Positions 45,520 to 58,784 are shown, counted from the first letter of the stretch. The stretch: 63,809 nucleotides of DNA from an uncultured Phycisphaerales bacterium (GCA_937871915.1 CALMPG010000077.1:1-63809); one strand, 5' to 3'. Translations and numbers: made by a program. The notes: a model not told the origin generated them from the letters alone.

Positions 45520-48500
45520 GTCCGGGCCTCCGCGGAGGCGGGCGTCGCGGGTGTCGCGGTCGGGCCAGCGAACGAGGGCAGCGCGGCGTCGATGGCCGCG
45601 AGGAGTTCGTTCGCCCGCGTGTCCAGCGTGGCCAGCGCGAGGGTCGTGGACTCGGCGTCCGCCGCCTTGGCCGCCTGTTCAACGCCCAGCGCGGCCGCGG
45701 CGAGGTCCTTGGCCCCGATGTTCGCCGCCGCGCCCTTGAGGGTGTGGGCGGCCTTGGCGCACGTGGGCAGGTCCGAGTGCTGGGCCGGGTCGCGACAGTC
45801 GGCGACGTATCCGCGCAGCAGCGCGTGGAACTTGGAGAGGATCGTCCGCATCAGGTCGTCGCGGGCGCGGCAGCGGTTTTGGAGATCGTTGAGGTCGAGG
45901 GTCGATGTGGACGCGGGTTCGGGGTGCGCGGGCGGGGTGTTCGACGCGGTCTGGGCCGCTGGCAGCCCGATGGCTGCGGGCGCGGGGGCTGCGGACGCGC
46001 CGGGCATTTGCTCGGGCAGGTGCTTCTGCAGCGCGACGATGAGCGCCTGCGGGTTGAGCGGCTTGGTGAGGTAGTCGTCCATGCCCGCCGCGAGGCAGCG
46101 CTCCCGGTCCGGGGGGAGCGCGTTGGCGGTCAGGGCGATGATGGGCACGTGCCCGCCCGGCCCCCGGCGCGAGGTGGTCTTTCCCTCCGCCTCGGCGGCG
46201 CGGATCTGTTGGCTCGCCTCGAACCCGTCGAGTTCGGGCATCTGGCAGTCCATCAGGATCAGGTCGTAGCGGCCGGTGAGGGCCTCCTCGACGGCGCGGG
46301 CGCCGTTGGGGGCGACGAAGCAGAGGAACCCCGCGTCGGCGAGGAGTTCGGTGGTGATGGTCTGGTTGACCTCGTTGTCCTCGGCGACGAGCACCCGCAC
46401 CTGGAACATGGGCACGGCGGGCTGGGCGACGGGCTTGGGCATCGGCGCCGGGTGGGTCGGCCGCCGGCAGGCAGCGATCGCCGCCACGATGCCGTCGAGC
46501 AGGTCGGAGTCGGGTCCGGGGAACTGCACCCAGGCGGAGATGCCCGCGGCCTTGAGCCGCTGCGGGTCGAGCGTTTCGGACTCGGCCGGGTCTACAAGCA
46601 GCAGCACAGAACATCGCACGGAGAGGCTGTCGGTCGTGAGGCGGTGCGAGAACTCGAGCGCGGCCCCGAGGTTGTGGGCACGCAGCACCACCACGTCGAA
46701 GGGCGTGCCCGCGCCGGAGGCCGCGCGGGCGATGCGGAGGGCCTCCTCGTCGGGGGCGCCGGCGAAGTTGCGGAACTTCCAACCTTCGAGCAGGGACTGG
46801 AGCGACTTGCGCTCCTCGGCGTCGTGGGAGATGCACAGGATGTTGGCCATGTGCAGTGGGCGGTCGGCCGAGCCGGGGACCGCGGGCTGCTCCTCGGGGA
46901 CCTCGAGCGGGATGGTGAACCAGAAGGTCGAGCCGAGGCCCGGCTCGCTGTCCACGCCGATCTCGCCGCCCATGACGGCGATGAGGCTCTTGCAGATCGC
47001 CAGGCCCAGGCCGGTGCCGCCGTAGCGGCGCGTCGTGGAGGCGTCCACCTGCGAGAAGGACTTGAAGAGCCGGTCCACGCGCTCGGGCGGGATGCCGATG
47101 CCCGAATCGGTCACGGTGAAGCGGGCGACCACGCGGGCGGGCTTGCCGTCCCTGGCGGGCTCCTCGCGCTCCGGGGTGACGCGGACGGTGACGCCGCCCT
47201 CCTTGGTGAACTTGATCGCGTTGGATATCAGGTTGAGCAGCACCTGCCGCAGGCGGGTGGGGTCGCCCCGCACGACGCGCGGCAGGAAGGGGGAGACCTC
47301 GCACGAGAGCGAGATGGCCTTCTCCTCGACTTTCCGTGCGAACATGTCGTTGATCTCGGAGCAGACGCCCGCGAGGTGGATGTCGATGGTCTCGAGTTCC
47401 ACCTTGCCGGCGCCGAGCTTGGAGTAGTCGAGGATGTCGTTGATGAGCGAGAGGAGCGTGACGCTCGAGACCGACGCCATGCGCGAGTAGCGGAGTTGCT
47501 TGGCGTCGAGCGAGGTGCGCTCGAGGAGTTCCAGGGCGCCGACGACGCCGTTGAGGGGCGTGCGGATCTCGTGGCTCATGTTGGCGAGGAACTCGCTCTT
47601 GGCCGTGGAGGCGGCCTCGGCGGCGGCGGTGGCGCGTTCGAGCTCCACGGCGCGCCGGGCCAGCTCGCCGGCCTGCTCGCCGAGCTTCTCGTTGGCCTCG
47701 AGGATGTCCTCGTTGTACCGCTTGAGCCGCTCGTCGGCCTCACGCCGGGCCGTGGCGTCGCGCTGGATGGCGAAGAACTGGACGAGCTCGCCCTTCTCGT
47801 CGCGGATCGGCTCGAGGTCGAGCGAGCACCAGTACTTGCGCCCGCTCTTGCTGAAGCCGACGAACTCGTCGCGCAGCCGGTCGCCCTGCCTGAGGGCCCG
47901 CTCGAGCTTGCTCAGCTGCGTCCGCTCGGCGCCGGGGCACTGGAGCAGCGCGACGGGCGAGGTGCCCTTCACCTCGTCGAGGGCGAAGCCGGTCAATCGC
48001 ACGAAGCCGTCGTTGACCCACTCGATGCGTCCGAAGGCGTCGGCGATGAGCACCGAGTTGTCCGTCTTGGACGCCACGAGGGCGAGTTTGCGCAGCTCCG
48101 TCTCGCCGCGCCGAATGGCCTCGGTCATCACCGTGGCCAGCGCCACGGCCCGCCGGTGCGTGCGCGAGGCGATGACCACGCAGACGATCCCGGCGATGAA
48201 CACCGCGCCCACCGAGATGGCCACGAGCATCCACAGCCCGTGGTAGAGCGCCGAGGCGGTCTCGTCGATGTACGCGCCGAGAGCCTTGTGGAGTTTCTCG
48301 AGGCCGAAGCCGTACTTGCGCCGCAGGTCGAGATACTCCTCGGAGGCGAGTTCCTTGCGGGCCATGCGGATGTTCCCGCCGCGGGCCTTGTCGAACGCGC
48401 GGCGCTCGATGGCCTGCAACCAGTCGCTGGCCTCGTCGATGTCCTTTCCGCCCTGCGAGATGTAGATGTCCGGCGCCATGACCGCGAGGTTCTTGAACGC

Positions 48501-48797
48501 CTCGCTCAGGAGCCGCTGGTGCTCCCGGTACCGATCTTCCCACACGGGCTCGGCCGTCGCCGCGCCCATCTGGGCCGACATCGTGAGCGCCTCCGTCAGG
48601 TTGTGGATCTCAGAGGTCACGTCTTGGAGCCGGGCCTGATCGTCTCGGATGCGAGACAGGTGCTTCTGCACCTCCGTGAGCGTCCAGCCAATGGTCAGCA
48701 ACAGCGCGGCCGCGCAGACGAGCACGCCCGCGACCACGCCGTAGGGGGGGCGAGCGGTGTGCGCTGGCGGGGCATGGTTCTTGGATGAGGCGGGCAT
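45516..48797 (-). CDS. Hybrid sensor histidine kinase with two receivers and Hpt
   Basis: The 1093-residue protein has, in order: membrane segment ~22-42, a ~145-residue sensor, membrane segment ~190-215, a PAS domain (NSVLIADAFGRIEWVNDGF), a coiled coil, a HisKA H box (FLANMSHEIRTPLNG), an N box (LLNLISNAIKFT), and ATP-lid motifs (TDSGIGIP, GTGLGLAICK). A first receiver-like domain (MANILCISHDAEERKSLQSL) has lost its phosphoacceptor, with Leu-Arg in place of the Asp region. A second intact receiver (VLVAEDNEVNQTI, LILMDCQMPELDG) and an Hpt domain (AHTLKGAAANIGA) follow. Such an arrangement supports a phosphorelay to the coupled HD-GYP regulator. GTG 48803 is an alternative start. Confidence 0.95.
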   Translation of the reverse strand: MPASSKNHAPPAHTARPPYGVVAGVLVCAAALLLTIGWTLTEVQKHLSRIRDDQARLQDVTSEIHNLTEALTMSAQMGAATAEPVWEDRYREHQRLLSEAFKNLAVMAPDIYISQGGKDIDEASDWLQAIERRAFDKARGGNIRMARKELASEEYLDLRRKYGFGLEKLHKALGAYIDETASALYHGLWMLVAISVGAVFIAGIVCVVIASRTHRRAVALATVMTEAIRRGETELRKLALVASKTDNSVLIADAFGRIEWVNDGFVRLTGFALDEVKGTSPVALLQCPGAERTQLSKLERALRQGDRLRDEFVGFSKSGRKYWCSLDLEPIRDEKGELVQFFAIQRDATARREADERLKRYNEDILEANEKLGEQAGELARRAVELERATAAAEAASTAKSEFLANMSHEIRTPLNGVVGALELLERTSLDAKQLRYSRMASVSSVTLLSLINDILDYSKLGAGKVELETIDIHLAGVCSEINDMFARKVEEKAISLSCEVSPFLPRVVRGDPTRLRQVLLNLISNAIKFTKEGGVTVRVTPEREEPARDGKPARVVARFTVTDSGIGIPPERVDRLFKSFSQVDASTTRRYGGTGLGLAICKSLIAVMGGEIGVDSEPGLGSTFWFTIPLEVPEEQPAVPGSADRPLHMANILCISHDAEERKSLQSLLEGWKFRNFAGAPDEEALRIARAASGAGTPFDVVVLRAHNLGAALEFSHRLTTDSLSVRCSVLLLVDPAESETLDPQRLKAAGISAWVQFPGPDSDLLDGIVAAIAACRRPTHPAPMPKPVAQPAVPMFQVRVLVAEDNEVNQTITTELLADAGFLCFVAPNGARAVEEALTGRYDLILMDCQMPELDGFEASQQIRAAEAEGKTTSRRGPGGHVPIIALTANALPPDRERCLAAGMDDYLTKPLNPQALIVALQKHLPEQMPGASAAPAPAAIGLPAAQTASNTPPAHPEPASTSTLDLNDLQNRCRARDDLMRTILSKFHALLRGYVADCRDPAQHSDLPTCAKAAHTLKGAAANIGAKDLAAAALGVEQAAKAADAESTTLALATLDTRANELLAAIDAALPSFAGPTATPATPASAEART

Positions 48798-48943
48798 GGG
48801 CACCGCACCAATCGGCGAGATCGCGTCCCGGATTGGGGGAGACCCGTCCGGACCGGTCGAGTCCGCACGTTATCGGATGCTCCGATGGGCGGGCGAACGA
48901 GGGTGGGTGGGGGCCACGGCGCGGCGTGCCCGGCGGGACGGGG

Positions 48944-50428
48944 TCAATCTTCCGCCCGTTCGCCCTCGGGGGCCATCTTGACCAGGCGCGGGTCGAACCG
49001 GCCGACCACGTCAACAAGGTCTGCCTGGAGGGCCATGACTTTGTGGATGTCCTTGTACACGCCCGGCGCCTCGTCGATCCCTGCGCTCAGGACGCGCACG
49101 TTCAGGCTCGACAGGTCCCGCTTCACGTTTCCCCACGCGAACGTCGCGCGGGCCTTGGTCCGTGACATCACCCGCCCCGCCCCGTGGCTCGCCGAGCGCA
49201 GCGAGGGGGCGTTGCCGCGCCCGCGCACGACGAAGCCGGGCGCGGCCATCGACCCGGGAATCACGCCGAGCACGTTCGCCCCTGCCGGCGTCGCCCCCTT
49301 GCGATGCACGATGAACTCGCGGGGGCCGCGCCCGTCGCCGAGGTCGTGCGACTCCTTCCACGCGAAGTTGTGGTGGTTCTCCACGAACGCGATGGCCCGT
49401 GCCCCGAGTTGGCCCGCGATGTGGCGGTGGATGCACTCGTGGTTTGCCGAGGCGTACTCGCCCATGAGGTTCATGGCCGCGAAGTACTCGGCGCCCTCGT
49501 GCGAGTCCATGTCGAGCCAGGCGAGGTGCTTGAGGTCCTTGGGGAGTTCGGGGTGGCGCTCGATGGCGATACGCGAGTAGTGGTCGCAGACGGTCGCGCC
49601 GGTCCCGCGCGAGCCCGAGTGCGAGAGCAGCGCAAGGTAGGTTCCGGGCGGCGGGTCGAACGACCACCCGGAGCCGTGAAGGTCCGGCGAATCGGGCGCG
49701 GGCGCAACCCCCGCGCGGGCCGCGGCCTGCTCCGGGGTGATAGTGAGCACCCCGAACTCCACGAAGTGGTTCCCGGAGCCGGAGGTTCCGAGCTGGTTGC
49801 GGGCCTTGTCCTTGCCGGCGCGGGTGATGGGAGAGACCGACCAGTCGGCGTCGAGCACGTGGTGGTCGCGCGGCTTCTGGAACGCAGCACCGATGCCGAA
49901 GCGTGTCTGCGTCTGGATGGCACGGGTGAGGCGGCCGAGGCCGTGCTCGGTGTCGAGCGTCTGGATGGGCATGTCGAGGACGCTCAGCCGCATCCGGCAG
50001 GCGATGTCCACGCCGACTGCGTAGGGGATGATCGCGTTCTCGCACGCCAGCACGCCGCCGATGGGCAGGCCGTAGCCGACATGGGCGTCGGGCATGGGCG
50101 CCCCCGCGGCCGTGATGGGCAGGCGGCAGGCCCGCTCCATCTGGGCGATCGACTCGGCCTCGAGGCCCTCGCCCCAGTTCGCCCACGGGGCGGCGGTCTC
50201 GCGTCCGGTGAAGACCGCCGGCCCCGGCGCCCGGGCGAGTTCGGCCGCGAGCCGATCGAAGATCGGATCGGAGAGATAGCCCGCGGGGTTCTCGATCACG
50301 CCCTTGATGGCGGCGCGCAGGGCGTCGCGGGAAAGGCCGGCCTGTGCGGCCCGGGCGCAGGAGCGCACGGCGAGGCGGAGGGGCCCACCGGTGGGGATGC
50401 CGAGATTCGCGAGTTCGCGGGCCTTCAT
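48944..50428 (-). CDS. rtcB: RNA-splicing ligase RtcB
   Basis: RtcB joins RNA 2',3'-cyclic phosphate or 3'-phosphate ends to 5'-OH ends, using GTP and Mn(II). The 494-residue protein has the family signatures PMPDAHVGYGLPIGGVLAC, GVDIACRM (metal ligand Cys), GTSGSGNHFVEFG, LSHSGSRGTG, FVENHHNFAW and the guanylylated His in SASHGAGRVMSR. ATG 50428 overlaps the hicA TGA by one base, so translation of ligase and RNA endonuclease is coupled. The archease partner gene is not nearby. RtcB is known to repair RNA cut by toxins such as MazF. Confidence 0.95.
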   Translation of the reverse strand: MKARELANLGIPTGGPLRLAVRSCARAAQAGLSRDALRAAIKGVIENPAGYLSDPIFDRLAAELARAPGPAVFTGRETAAPWANWGEGLEAESIAQMERACRLPITAAGAPMPDAHVGYGLPIGGVLACENAIIPYAVGVDIACRMRLSVLDMPIQTLDTEHGLGRLTRAIQTQTRFGIGAAFQKPRDHHVLDADWSVSPITRAGKDKARNQLGTSGSGNHFVEFGVLTITPEQAAARAGVAPAPDSPDLHGSGWSFDPPPGTYLALLSHSGSRGTGATVCDHYSRIAIERHPELPKDLKHLAWLDMDSHEGAEYFAAMNLMGEYASANHECIHRHIAGQLGARAIAFVENHHNFAWKESHDLGDGRGPREFIVHRKGATPAGANVLGVIPGSMAAPGFVVRGRGNAPSLRSASHGAGRVMSRTKARATFAWGNVKRDLSSLNVRVLSAGIDEAPGVYKDIHKVMALQADLVDVVGRFDPRLVKMAPEGERAED

Positions 50429-50676
50429 CACTTGCTCAACTGGTCGATGATCTCTGCTTTGGCGATGTCCAGGTGATCGGCCACGTCACGGATGATCGCG
50501 GCGAGGGTGCCGAGTCGAAGGGGCGAGTGGTTCGGAATGGTGATGTGATGCTCGCTGCGTCGCTGGGTGCTCAATCGGATGTGACTCCCGCGTTGTCGGG
50601 TGACGGCGTAGTCGAACATTGCAAGAACTCGGATGAGTTCGCCTGGTCCGATGTCGCGGGGTATTCGACTGCCCAT
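50428..50676 (-). CDS. hicA: HicA-like toxin (mRNA interferase)
   Basis: An 82-residue protein of the HicA/YcfA family with a double-stranded-RNA-binding-like fold: ELIRVLAMFDYAVTRQRGSH with the catalytic His in G-S-H, then HHITIPNHSPLRLGTLAAII and RDVADHLDI. HicA cleaves mRNA and is neutralised by HicB. HicB is encoded 87 bp upstream, the HicB-first order being found in some loci. TATGCT on the minus strand (50683-50688) lies six bases before the start, so a toxin-plus-ligase leaderless mRNA is possible. The stop overlaps rtcB by one base. Confidence 0.9.
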   Translation of the reverse strand: MGSRIPRDIGPGELIRVLAMFDYAVTRQRGSHIRLSTQRRSEHHITIPNHSPLRLGTLAAIIRDVADHLDIAKAEIIDQLSK

Positions 50677-50682
50677 GACGCC

Positions 50683-50688
50683 AGCATA
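50683..50688 (-). promoter_or_regulatory. -10 box of hicA-rtcB (leaderless arrangement)
   Basis: TATGCT on the minus strand, then six bases, then ATG 50676. A TCTAGA hexamer lies at the -35 position with 17-bp spacing, which is a poor match. Confidence 0.45.
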
Positions 50689-50763
50689 TCGCCGATTGCC
50701 AGCGATCTAGAAGCGATACGGTCGAGGACGACAGCAAGCGACACCAGGCGCGCGATGCACGGT

Positions 50764-50988
50764 TCAGGCGGCCAAGCCGTCTACCGGCAGCACTTCATCA
50801 TGCACGTGGTGCAAACGAATGACCTTGGGGCGAGCCGTCTGACCCTCGAAATGACACTGCACCGCCTCGAGGACGTTGTCGCGGATCTCCTGCATCGTCT
50901 CCCCCTCGGTGAAGATCGACGCACCGAGAGCCCGCGCGGTGAATCCGCCCTCGGGAGCCTCTTCGACGATGAAGACGATTTCGTTCAT
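50764..50988 (-). CDS. hicB: HicB-like antitoxin
   Basis: The 74-residue protein has the partial RNase-H fold of HicB: IVFIVEEAPEGGFTARALGA, then FTEGETMQEIRDNVLEAVQC (the helix after the G-E-T motif). It has no added HTH or ribbon-helix-helix DNA-binding domain, so autoregulation may be absent or indirect. It starts 22 bases after the rpoD stop, and TATCAT lies nine bases before its start, so it could be read from rpoD or on its own. It is separated by 87 bp from hicA, a larger gap than usual for a TA pair. Confidence 0.85.
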   Translation of the reverse strand: MNEIVFIVEEAPEGGFTARALGASIFTEGETMQEIRDNVLEAVQCHFEGQTARPKVIRLHHVHDEVLPVDGLAA

Positions 50989-51010
50989 GCTGTTCGAATG
51001 ATACGAGGGC

Positions 51011-52864
<1,854 letters not shown>

Positions 52865-52964
52865 GGGTGCCTCCTGCAGCTGCTGCGAATCGAGCGGGTC
52901 GTCTGGAAGTTCCGTGCTCGGCGGCCGTCCTGGGCGCCGAGGCGGAACGGTGGAACAAGTTGGA

Positions 52965-54866
52965 CTACACGGGCCGGGGAATGGCCCGCGGGTCGTCGGG
53001 GGACTGGGCCCGCTGGGCCCGGATGCGGGCGACGCGATCGGCGAGGCTCTCCTGACCGGGCGCATCGGAAGACGCGGGGGAGTAGGTGGTTTGTGTCGAT
53101 CGCTTGCGCAGCGACCGGGCATCGGCGAGACGGCTCTGCCACAGGCGGGCGAGCTTGTCGGGCGCGCCGTCGGTCAGCCGCTCGACCTCGGCGGCCAGAC
53201 GCGTCGCGGCCCGCTGCACGCCCGGCTCTTCGGTCGCGGCGAGCACCTGCGCCAGCGAGGGCGTGTGCTCGTCGATGATCAGGTTGGAGATGGCCGACGC
53301 CACGGCCCGGAAGCCCGGATCCTCGAACGTTTCCGGGTCGATCAACTCCGAATCGTCCTCGACCAGGGAGAGGGGCAGCGACGGGTCGTTGAGGATGCAC
53401 CCGAGCAGGTGCTCGCCCGGCCCGAGGGCGTTCGGCTCGACCTCCGCCGACGGAGTCGCCGCGCCGAACCTCGCCGCCCCGCCGACCCGGGCCCGGCGTG
53501 CGGCGATCGCTCCGGAGATCGTCTCCCAATCCACATCCGCGATCTGCGAGAGCCGCTTGACGATCAACTGGTACCGCACCTTGTCCACGCGATCCAGGCC
53601 GAGGTCCACCAGGCGAGCCACGAACTCTTCCACGATTCGGGCCCGGGCCGACACGCCGCCTCCGCCCGCGCCGATCTGGGCGCGGATTCGGGAGAAGAGC
53701 AGTTCCAGCGGATCGATCGCCCTGGCGATGACCTGATCGAAGATCGCCCGCCCGCCCTCGCGCTTGAGCAGCTCGTCGGGATCCTTCGCGTCGGTCACGG
53801 CGGCGAGCGTTGCGATACGCACATCCACCGGCTCGGCGAAGAACACCTCGACGGCCCGCTCCGCGGCCTTCTGTCCCGCCTCATCCCCGTCGAAGAGCAG
53901 AACAACGGTGTCGCACAGCCGCCGGAGCACCTTCGCGTTTCCCGCGGTCATCGCCGTGCCCAGCGTCGCCACCGCGTTCCGCACGCCCGCCTGGTGGCAG
54001 GCGATGGTGTCCATGTATCCCTCGGTGATGATCGCGATCCTCGTCTGCCGGATCCCCTGCGCCGCCTGGTGCAATCCGTAGAGCGTGCTCGACTTGTCGA
54101 AGATCGCCGACTCCGACGAGTTGATGTACTTCGGCTCCTCCTCCTCGTTGATCCGCCGCCCGCCGAAGGCGATCACGCGCCCGATCTGGTCGTGGATCGG
54201 GAACATCACCCGGTTGCGGAACATGTCGAAGTATCCGCCCGAGTCGCGGGCCTTGACCAGCCCCGCCGCCCGGAACGGCTCCATCGCCAGGCCCTTGGCG
54301 TTGATCGTCAGGAGCAGCCCATCCCACTTGTCCGGCGCGGCCCCGAGCTGGAACAGTTCGGCCATCTCCGGCGAGATCCCGCGCTTCTCGATGATCGCGC
54401 GCGCCGCCGCGCCGTGCTCGGGGTGATTCAGGATCGCCCGGAAGAACCCCTGCGCGGTGGCCGAGGCGCCGAGCATGGCCCCGCGCGAGGTCGTCTCGTC
54501 CGCCTCGGCGTTGTCCTCGCCGGAGGCGCCGGTGAAGGCCGCGCGTTGCGGCCTCCAGGGCGTCAGTTCGATCCCGGCCCTCTCGGCGAGGTACTTGAGC
54601 GCCTCGCCGTAGGACATCTTGTGGTACTCCATCACGAACGTGATGGCGTTGCCGCCCGCCCCGCAGGAGAAGCAGTGGTAGATCTGCTTGTGCGGCACCA
54701 CGCACATCGAAGGCTTGTGGTCGTCGTGGAACGGGCAGAGCGAGACGAACTCGCGACCCTTGGGCTTGAGCGCGAGGTGGTCGCCGATGAGGCGGACCAG
54801 ATCCGTCGCGTCGAGGACGCGCTGGCGATCATCCGACCGACCGAAGGTGCGACCCGTTGGGAGCAT
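52965..54866 (-). CDS. dnaG: DNA primase DnaG
   Basis: DnaG makes RNA primers for replication. The 633-residue protein has the N-terminal CHC2 zinc finger ([20 protein letters not shown], then HCFSCG) and the RNA polymerase core with the TOPRIM motifs [13 protein letters not shown] and [12 protein letters not shown]. The C-terminal part, presumed to bind the helicase, is poorly conserved. ATG 54866 is preferred; GTGs just upstream are alternatives. It is cotranscribed with rpoD. No rpsU is seen upstream. Confidence 0.96.
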   Translation of the reverse strand: MLPTGRTFGRSDDRQRVLDATDLVRLIGDHLALKPKGREFVSLCPFHDDHKPSMCVVPHKQIYHCFSCGAGGNAITFVMEYHKMSYGEALKYLAERAGIELTPWRPQRAAFTGASGEDNAEADETTSRGAMLGASATAQGFFRAILNHPEHGAAARAIIEKRGISPEMAELFQLGAAPDKWDGLLLTINAKGLAMEPFRAAGLVKARDSGGYFDMFRNRVMFPIHDQIGRVIAFGGRRINEEEEPKYINSSESAIFDKSSTLYGLHQAAQGIRQTRIAIITEGYMDTIACHQAGVRNAVATLGTAMTAGNAKVLRRLCDTVVLLFDGDEAGQKAAERAVEVFFAEPVDVRIATLAAVTDAKDPDELLKREGGRAIFDQVIARAIDPLELLFSRIRAQIGAGGGGVSARARIVEEFVARLVDLGLDRVDKVRYQLIVKRLSQIADVDWETISGAIAARRARVGGAARFGAATPSAEVEPNALGPGEHLLGCILNDPSLPLSLVEDDSELIDPETFEDPGFRAVASAISNLIIDEHTPSLAQVLAATEEPGVQRAATRLAAEVERLTDGAPDKLARLWQSRLADARSLRKRSTQTTYSPASSDAPGQESLADRVARIRAQRAQSPDDPRAIPRPV

Positions 54867-55328
54867 GCTCACCACGAAAGAGAGTGGACCGCGTGTCCCG
54901 AGAGCCGGGGCACGACGATCCGGAAACCAACCCACACACGCTTCGGCGGCCGCGACTGGAAACGCGGACGCCGTCGAGCCGAGCAGATCGAACAAGTTCG
55001 GTAGTTGAAGAACATCGCCGGGAAGCGGCCGAATCCGGAACGGAGGAACTCGGAATCGCGCACCATGGCGCGGGGCGACGAGACTCGGGCGGATGTCCGA
55101 AAAAGGGTTTGTCCGCGTCGCGCGGGAGACTCCCCGAAGGGGCAAACCCGGGACGAACGGACCAACGAGGAGGCCGCCGTGGTCTGTGCCAACCTTAGCA
55201 CGTAAGGGATGATGGTCAAACTACTTGGGAGTTTTGGAAAAACCTGTCTATCTGGGTAATCTCGATTCGGGAGAATTCTCGCCGGTTGCCCAGATTGGCA
55301 TGAGGAAACGCTTAGAATAGAGGTCGCC
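54867..55328. other. Divergent promoter region of dnaG and acyP
   Basis: About 460 bp with a more AT-rich stretch at ~55195-55320. TAGAAT at 55313-55318 lies ten bases before the acyP ATG and is a plausible -10, but no good -35 was found. No gene was recognised. Confidence 0.4.
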
Positions 55329-55595
55329 ATGCGCATTCGAGTCCGGTATTCCGGGCGGGTCCAGGGGGTCGGCTTCAGGGCTACGTGCCGCGCCATCGCC
55401 GGGCGTGCGCCCGTGTCCGGCTGGGTCCGCAACGAGGACGACGGGTCGGTGCTGCTGGAGGTCCAGGGCGACGCCTCGGCCGTCCGGCGCGTGCTCCACG
55501 AGATCGCCCGCGAGATGGAGCGCTTCATCCGCCTTGCCGACGAGACGACGATCGCCGACCTCCCCGACGAGCGCGGCTTCGAGATCGCACGCTGA
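55329..55595 (+). CDS. acyP: Acylphosphatase
   Basis: The 88-residue protein has the acylphosphatase signature GRVQGVGFRATCRAIAG (phosphate-binding loop and the active-site Arg) and SGWVRNEDDGSVLLEVQGD with the catalytic Asn. It hydrolyses carboxyl-phosphate bonds such as acetyl phosphate or acylphosphate groups on proteins. The length is typical (85-95). It is the first gene of a rightward run that continues after ~120 bp. Confidence 0.93.
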   Translation: MRIRVRYSGRVQGVGFRATCRAIAGRAPVSGWVRNEDDGSVLLEVQGDASAVRRVLHEIAREMERFIRLADETTIADLPDERGFEIAR

Positions 55596-55714
55596 CTGGG
55601 ACATGCACGCCGCCGCCGGAACCGACAGCGCACGCCCGGGAACACCTCGGATCGCCAAAGTTCCCGCTCGCATCGCTCCGAAGGAAGGACTATGGTGGGT
55701 CGAGAGTGAGTTCC

Positions 55715-56524
55715 ATGCGCAGCGAGTACTCTGCCTACGCGGCCGACTTCTACATCAACCAGCGGTTGAACCTCAAGATGGACCTGTCCATGCGCCGCGA
55801 CACGGTCCTGTCGCTCTTCGACCGGGTCCGGCGCGACATTCCCGAGATGGATCGCTTCAAGCGCTACACGGACGAGCTCGCCCTCGAATCTCGCCCAGCG
55901 TCGGACCATGGGCTCACGGCCTCGAGCCACGGGGGCGCGAGCGGGGGGGCCCAGCAGTGGGTCGCCGTCCGCAAGACCAGCGTCCGCTCGGGCAGCGTGA
56001 ACCCGGAAACCCCCGAAGACGGGTACCGCCTCCACCGCCTCGCGCTGGAGTCCGCCCCGTACTACCTCGACATCAGCCCCCTCGACATCGACCACCTCGA
56101 GGTGCTCTACGGCTTCGACATGATGGCCTCGGGCAACCACGACGGCATCGTCTTCAACGCTCTCCACGCCGGCTCGCCCCTGGCCCAGCTTGTGGATGGG
56201 CTGCAGGTGAAGTCCGACCACAGCCTGCGTCTGGTCGACTGCCAGCCGCTCATCGGCCTTTCCCTCTCCGACGACTCCGAACTCCAGGCCCATTTCGAGG
56301 TCAAGACCCGCTCCGGGAACCGACAGGGGCGTCCCGGCGGAGATTTCCGGGAAGATCCCATCAGCGTCTACCTCATCGTCCGTAAGTACGGCCCCTTCGA
56401 CAAGGTCAAGGACCTGGAGACGGTGTTCGACCAGCTCACGGCCAAGGGCGAGGATCTGCTCGACTCGGTCGTGCTTCCCCGCTTGCTCAGCCCGATCCGC
56501 GACGCCATCGTCACCGGCGGGTAA
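55715..56524 (+). CDS. Conserved protein of unknown function
   Basis: The 269-residue soluble protein opens MRSEYSAYAADFYINQRLNL. It has a helical first part (FDRVRRDIPEMDRFKRYTDE), a low-complexity Ser/Gly segment, and then an alternating beta region (HLEVLYGFDMMASGNHDGIV, SLRLVDCQPLIGLSLS, ISVYLIVRKYGPFD). The C-terminal DLLDSVVLPRLLSPIRDAIV is helical. No signal peptide or known motif. It is followed 28 bp later by the SHOCT-like protein gene and both precede clpX, but no common function is suggested. Confidence 0.55.
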   Translation: MRSEYSAYAADFYINQRLNLKMDLSMRRDTVLSLFDRVRRDIPEMDRFKRYTDELALESRPASDHGLTASSHGGASGGAQQWVAVRKTSVRSGSVNPETPEDGYRLHRLALESAPYYLDISPLDIDHLEVLYGFDMMASGNHDGIVFNALHAGSPLAQLVDGLQVKSDHSLRLVDCQPLIGLSLSDDSELQAHFEVKTRSGNRQGRPGGDFREDPISVYLIVRKYGPFDKVKDLETVFDQLTAKGEDLLDSVVLPRLLSPIRDAIVTGG

Positions 56525-56552
56525 CACTCTCGGGGCGGCGGACGGGCCATCC

Positions 56553-57044
56553 ATGACCAACGCCCCCGACTGGCTCCCGACCATCCTCGCCCAAGCCAAG
56601 CCCTCGAACCCGACGCCCGCGCTCATCTGGGCCGGCATCCTCATCGTTTGCGCCATGGTCGGCGGCGTTGTCGTCATGTACCTCCGCCGCAAGATGCTCG
56701 AGCAGCAGCGGGGCACGAACTCCAGCGCCTCGCTCATGGAGACCCTGCGCGACATGCACGCACGCGGCGAGATCTCCACCGACGAGTACGAGCAGACCCG
56801 ACGCTCCATCGCCTCGCGCGTCTCGGTCATGCTCGACACCGAGCGATCCGACGGCCTCTTCGAGCTCCCCGATCCCAAGCGCCGCATCGCCGGCGTGCGC
56901 CCGGCCGCGCGTGGCCCGATAGCCCCGCCCCGCGCGGCGCCCGCACCTCCACCCGGAACCCCTCCCGTCCCGGACCTGCCGCCCGGTTATGACGACCCTG
57001 GCGCTTCGAACGCCGGGTCCGCAAATCCGGGGGGTCGTCCATAA
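56553..57044 (+). CDS. Membrane protein with SHOCT-like segment
   Basis: A 163-residue protein with one membrane helix (residues ~23-45, [20 protein letters not shown]). A short helical hairpin [20 protein letters not shown] (here [20 protein letters not shown]) follows, of the type called SHOCT, and then a Pro/Ala-rich tail. SHOCT motifs are often oligomerisation or docking elements. The start ATG 56553 follows the preceding stop by 28 bases. Function unknown. Confidence 0.65.
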   Translation: MTNAPDWLPTILAQAKPSNPTPALIWAGILIVCAMVGGVVVMYLRRKMLEQQRGTNSSASLMETLRDMHARGEISTDEYEQTRRSIASRVSVMLDTERSDGLFELPDPKRRIAGVRPAARGPIAPPRAAPAPPPGTPPVPDLPPGYDDPGASNAGSANPGGRP

Positions 57045-57294
57045 CGCCCGAATCCGATCGTCGTTGCGCGCAAACTCACTTTCCGCGCGGCATTCCATGA
57101 GGGCCGGGGTAGAATCTCCTCACGACCGGCCCGGCCGGCCTCGCGCGGCGACGCGGGGCCCCGCGACTCGCCCATTGAGGGGATTCGTTCCAGCCGTTCC
57201 GCCCGCTCGCCGATACATTCGTGTTCGCAAACAACCTCCGTGCCGGGCGAGACTCCTTCCCCCGGACCAACCCAAGACCCAGAGGAACGGCTGC

Positions 57295-58647
<1,353 letters not shown>

Positions 58648-58658
58648 TCGGGAGACCG

Positions 58659-58681
58659 GGTACCCCGACACTCCGTGGCGG
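58659..58681. repeat. Single copy of the 23-bp GGTACC repeat after clpX
   Basis: GGTACCCCGACACTCCGTGG plus CGG lies 12 bases after the clpX stop, before its terminator. It equals the recG unit in reverse orientation. Confidence 0.9.
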
Positions 58682-58717
58682 AATCGTGCGTCGCTCCTGC
58701 TCTCAACGCCCCACCCC

Positions 58718-58740
58718 CCCGCCGCCAACGGCGGGTTTTT
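58718..58740 (+). terminator. Rho-independent terminator of clpX
   Basis: CCCGCCG / CGGCGGG stem with a CCAA loop, followed by TTTTT. Confidence 0.88.
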
Positions 58741-58784
58741 CGTTGCGCAACCACCACCCGTCGCGTCGGTATTCCCGGAATCTG

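Noticed and set aside
45744..48788. A 1014-residue open frame opposite the hybrid kinase
   Set aside because: Composition is that of an antisense shadow and the kinase domains on the minus strand are unmistakable.
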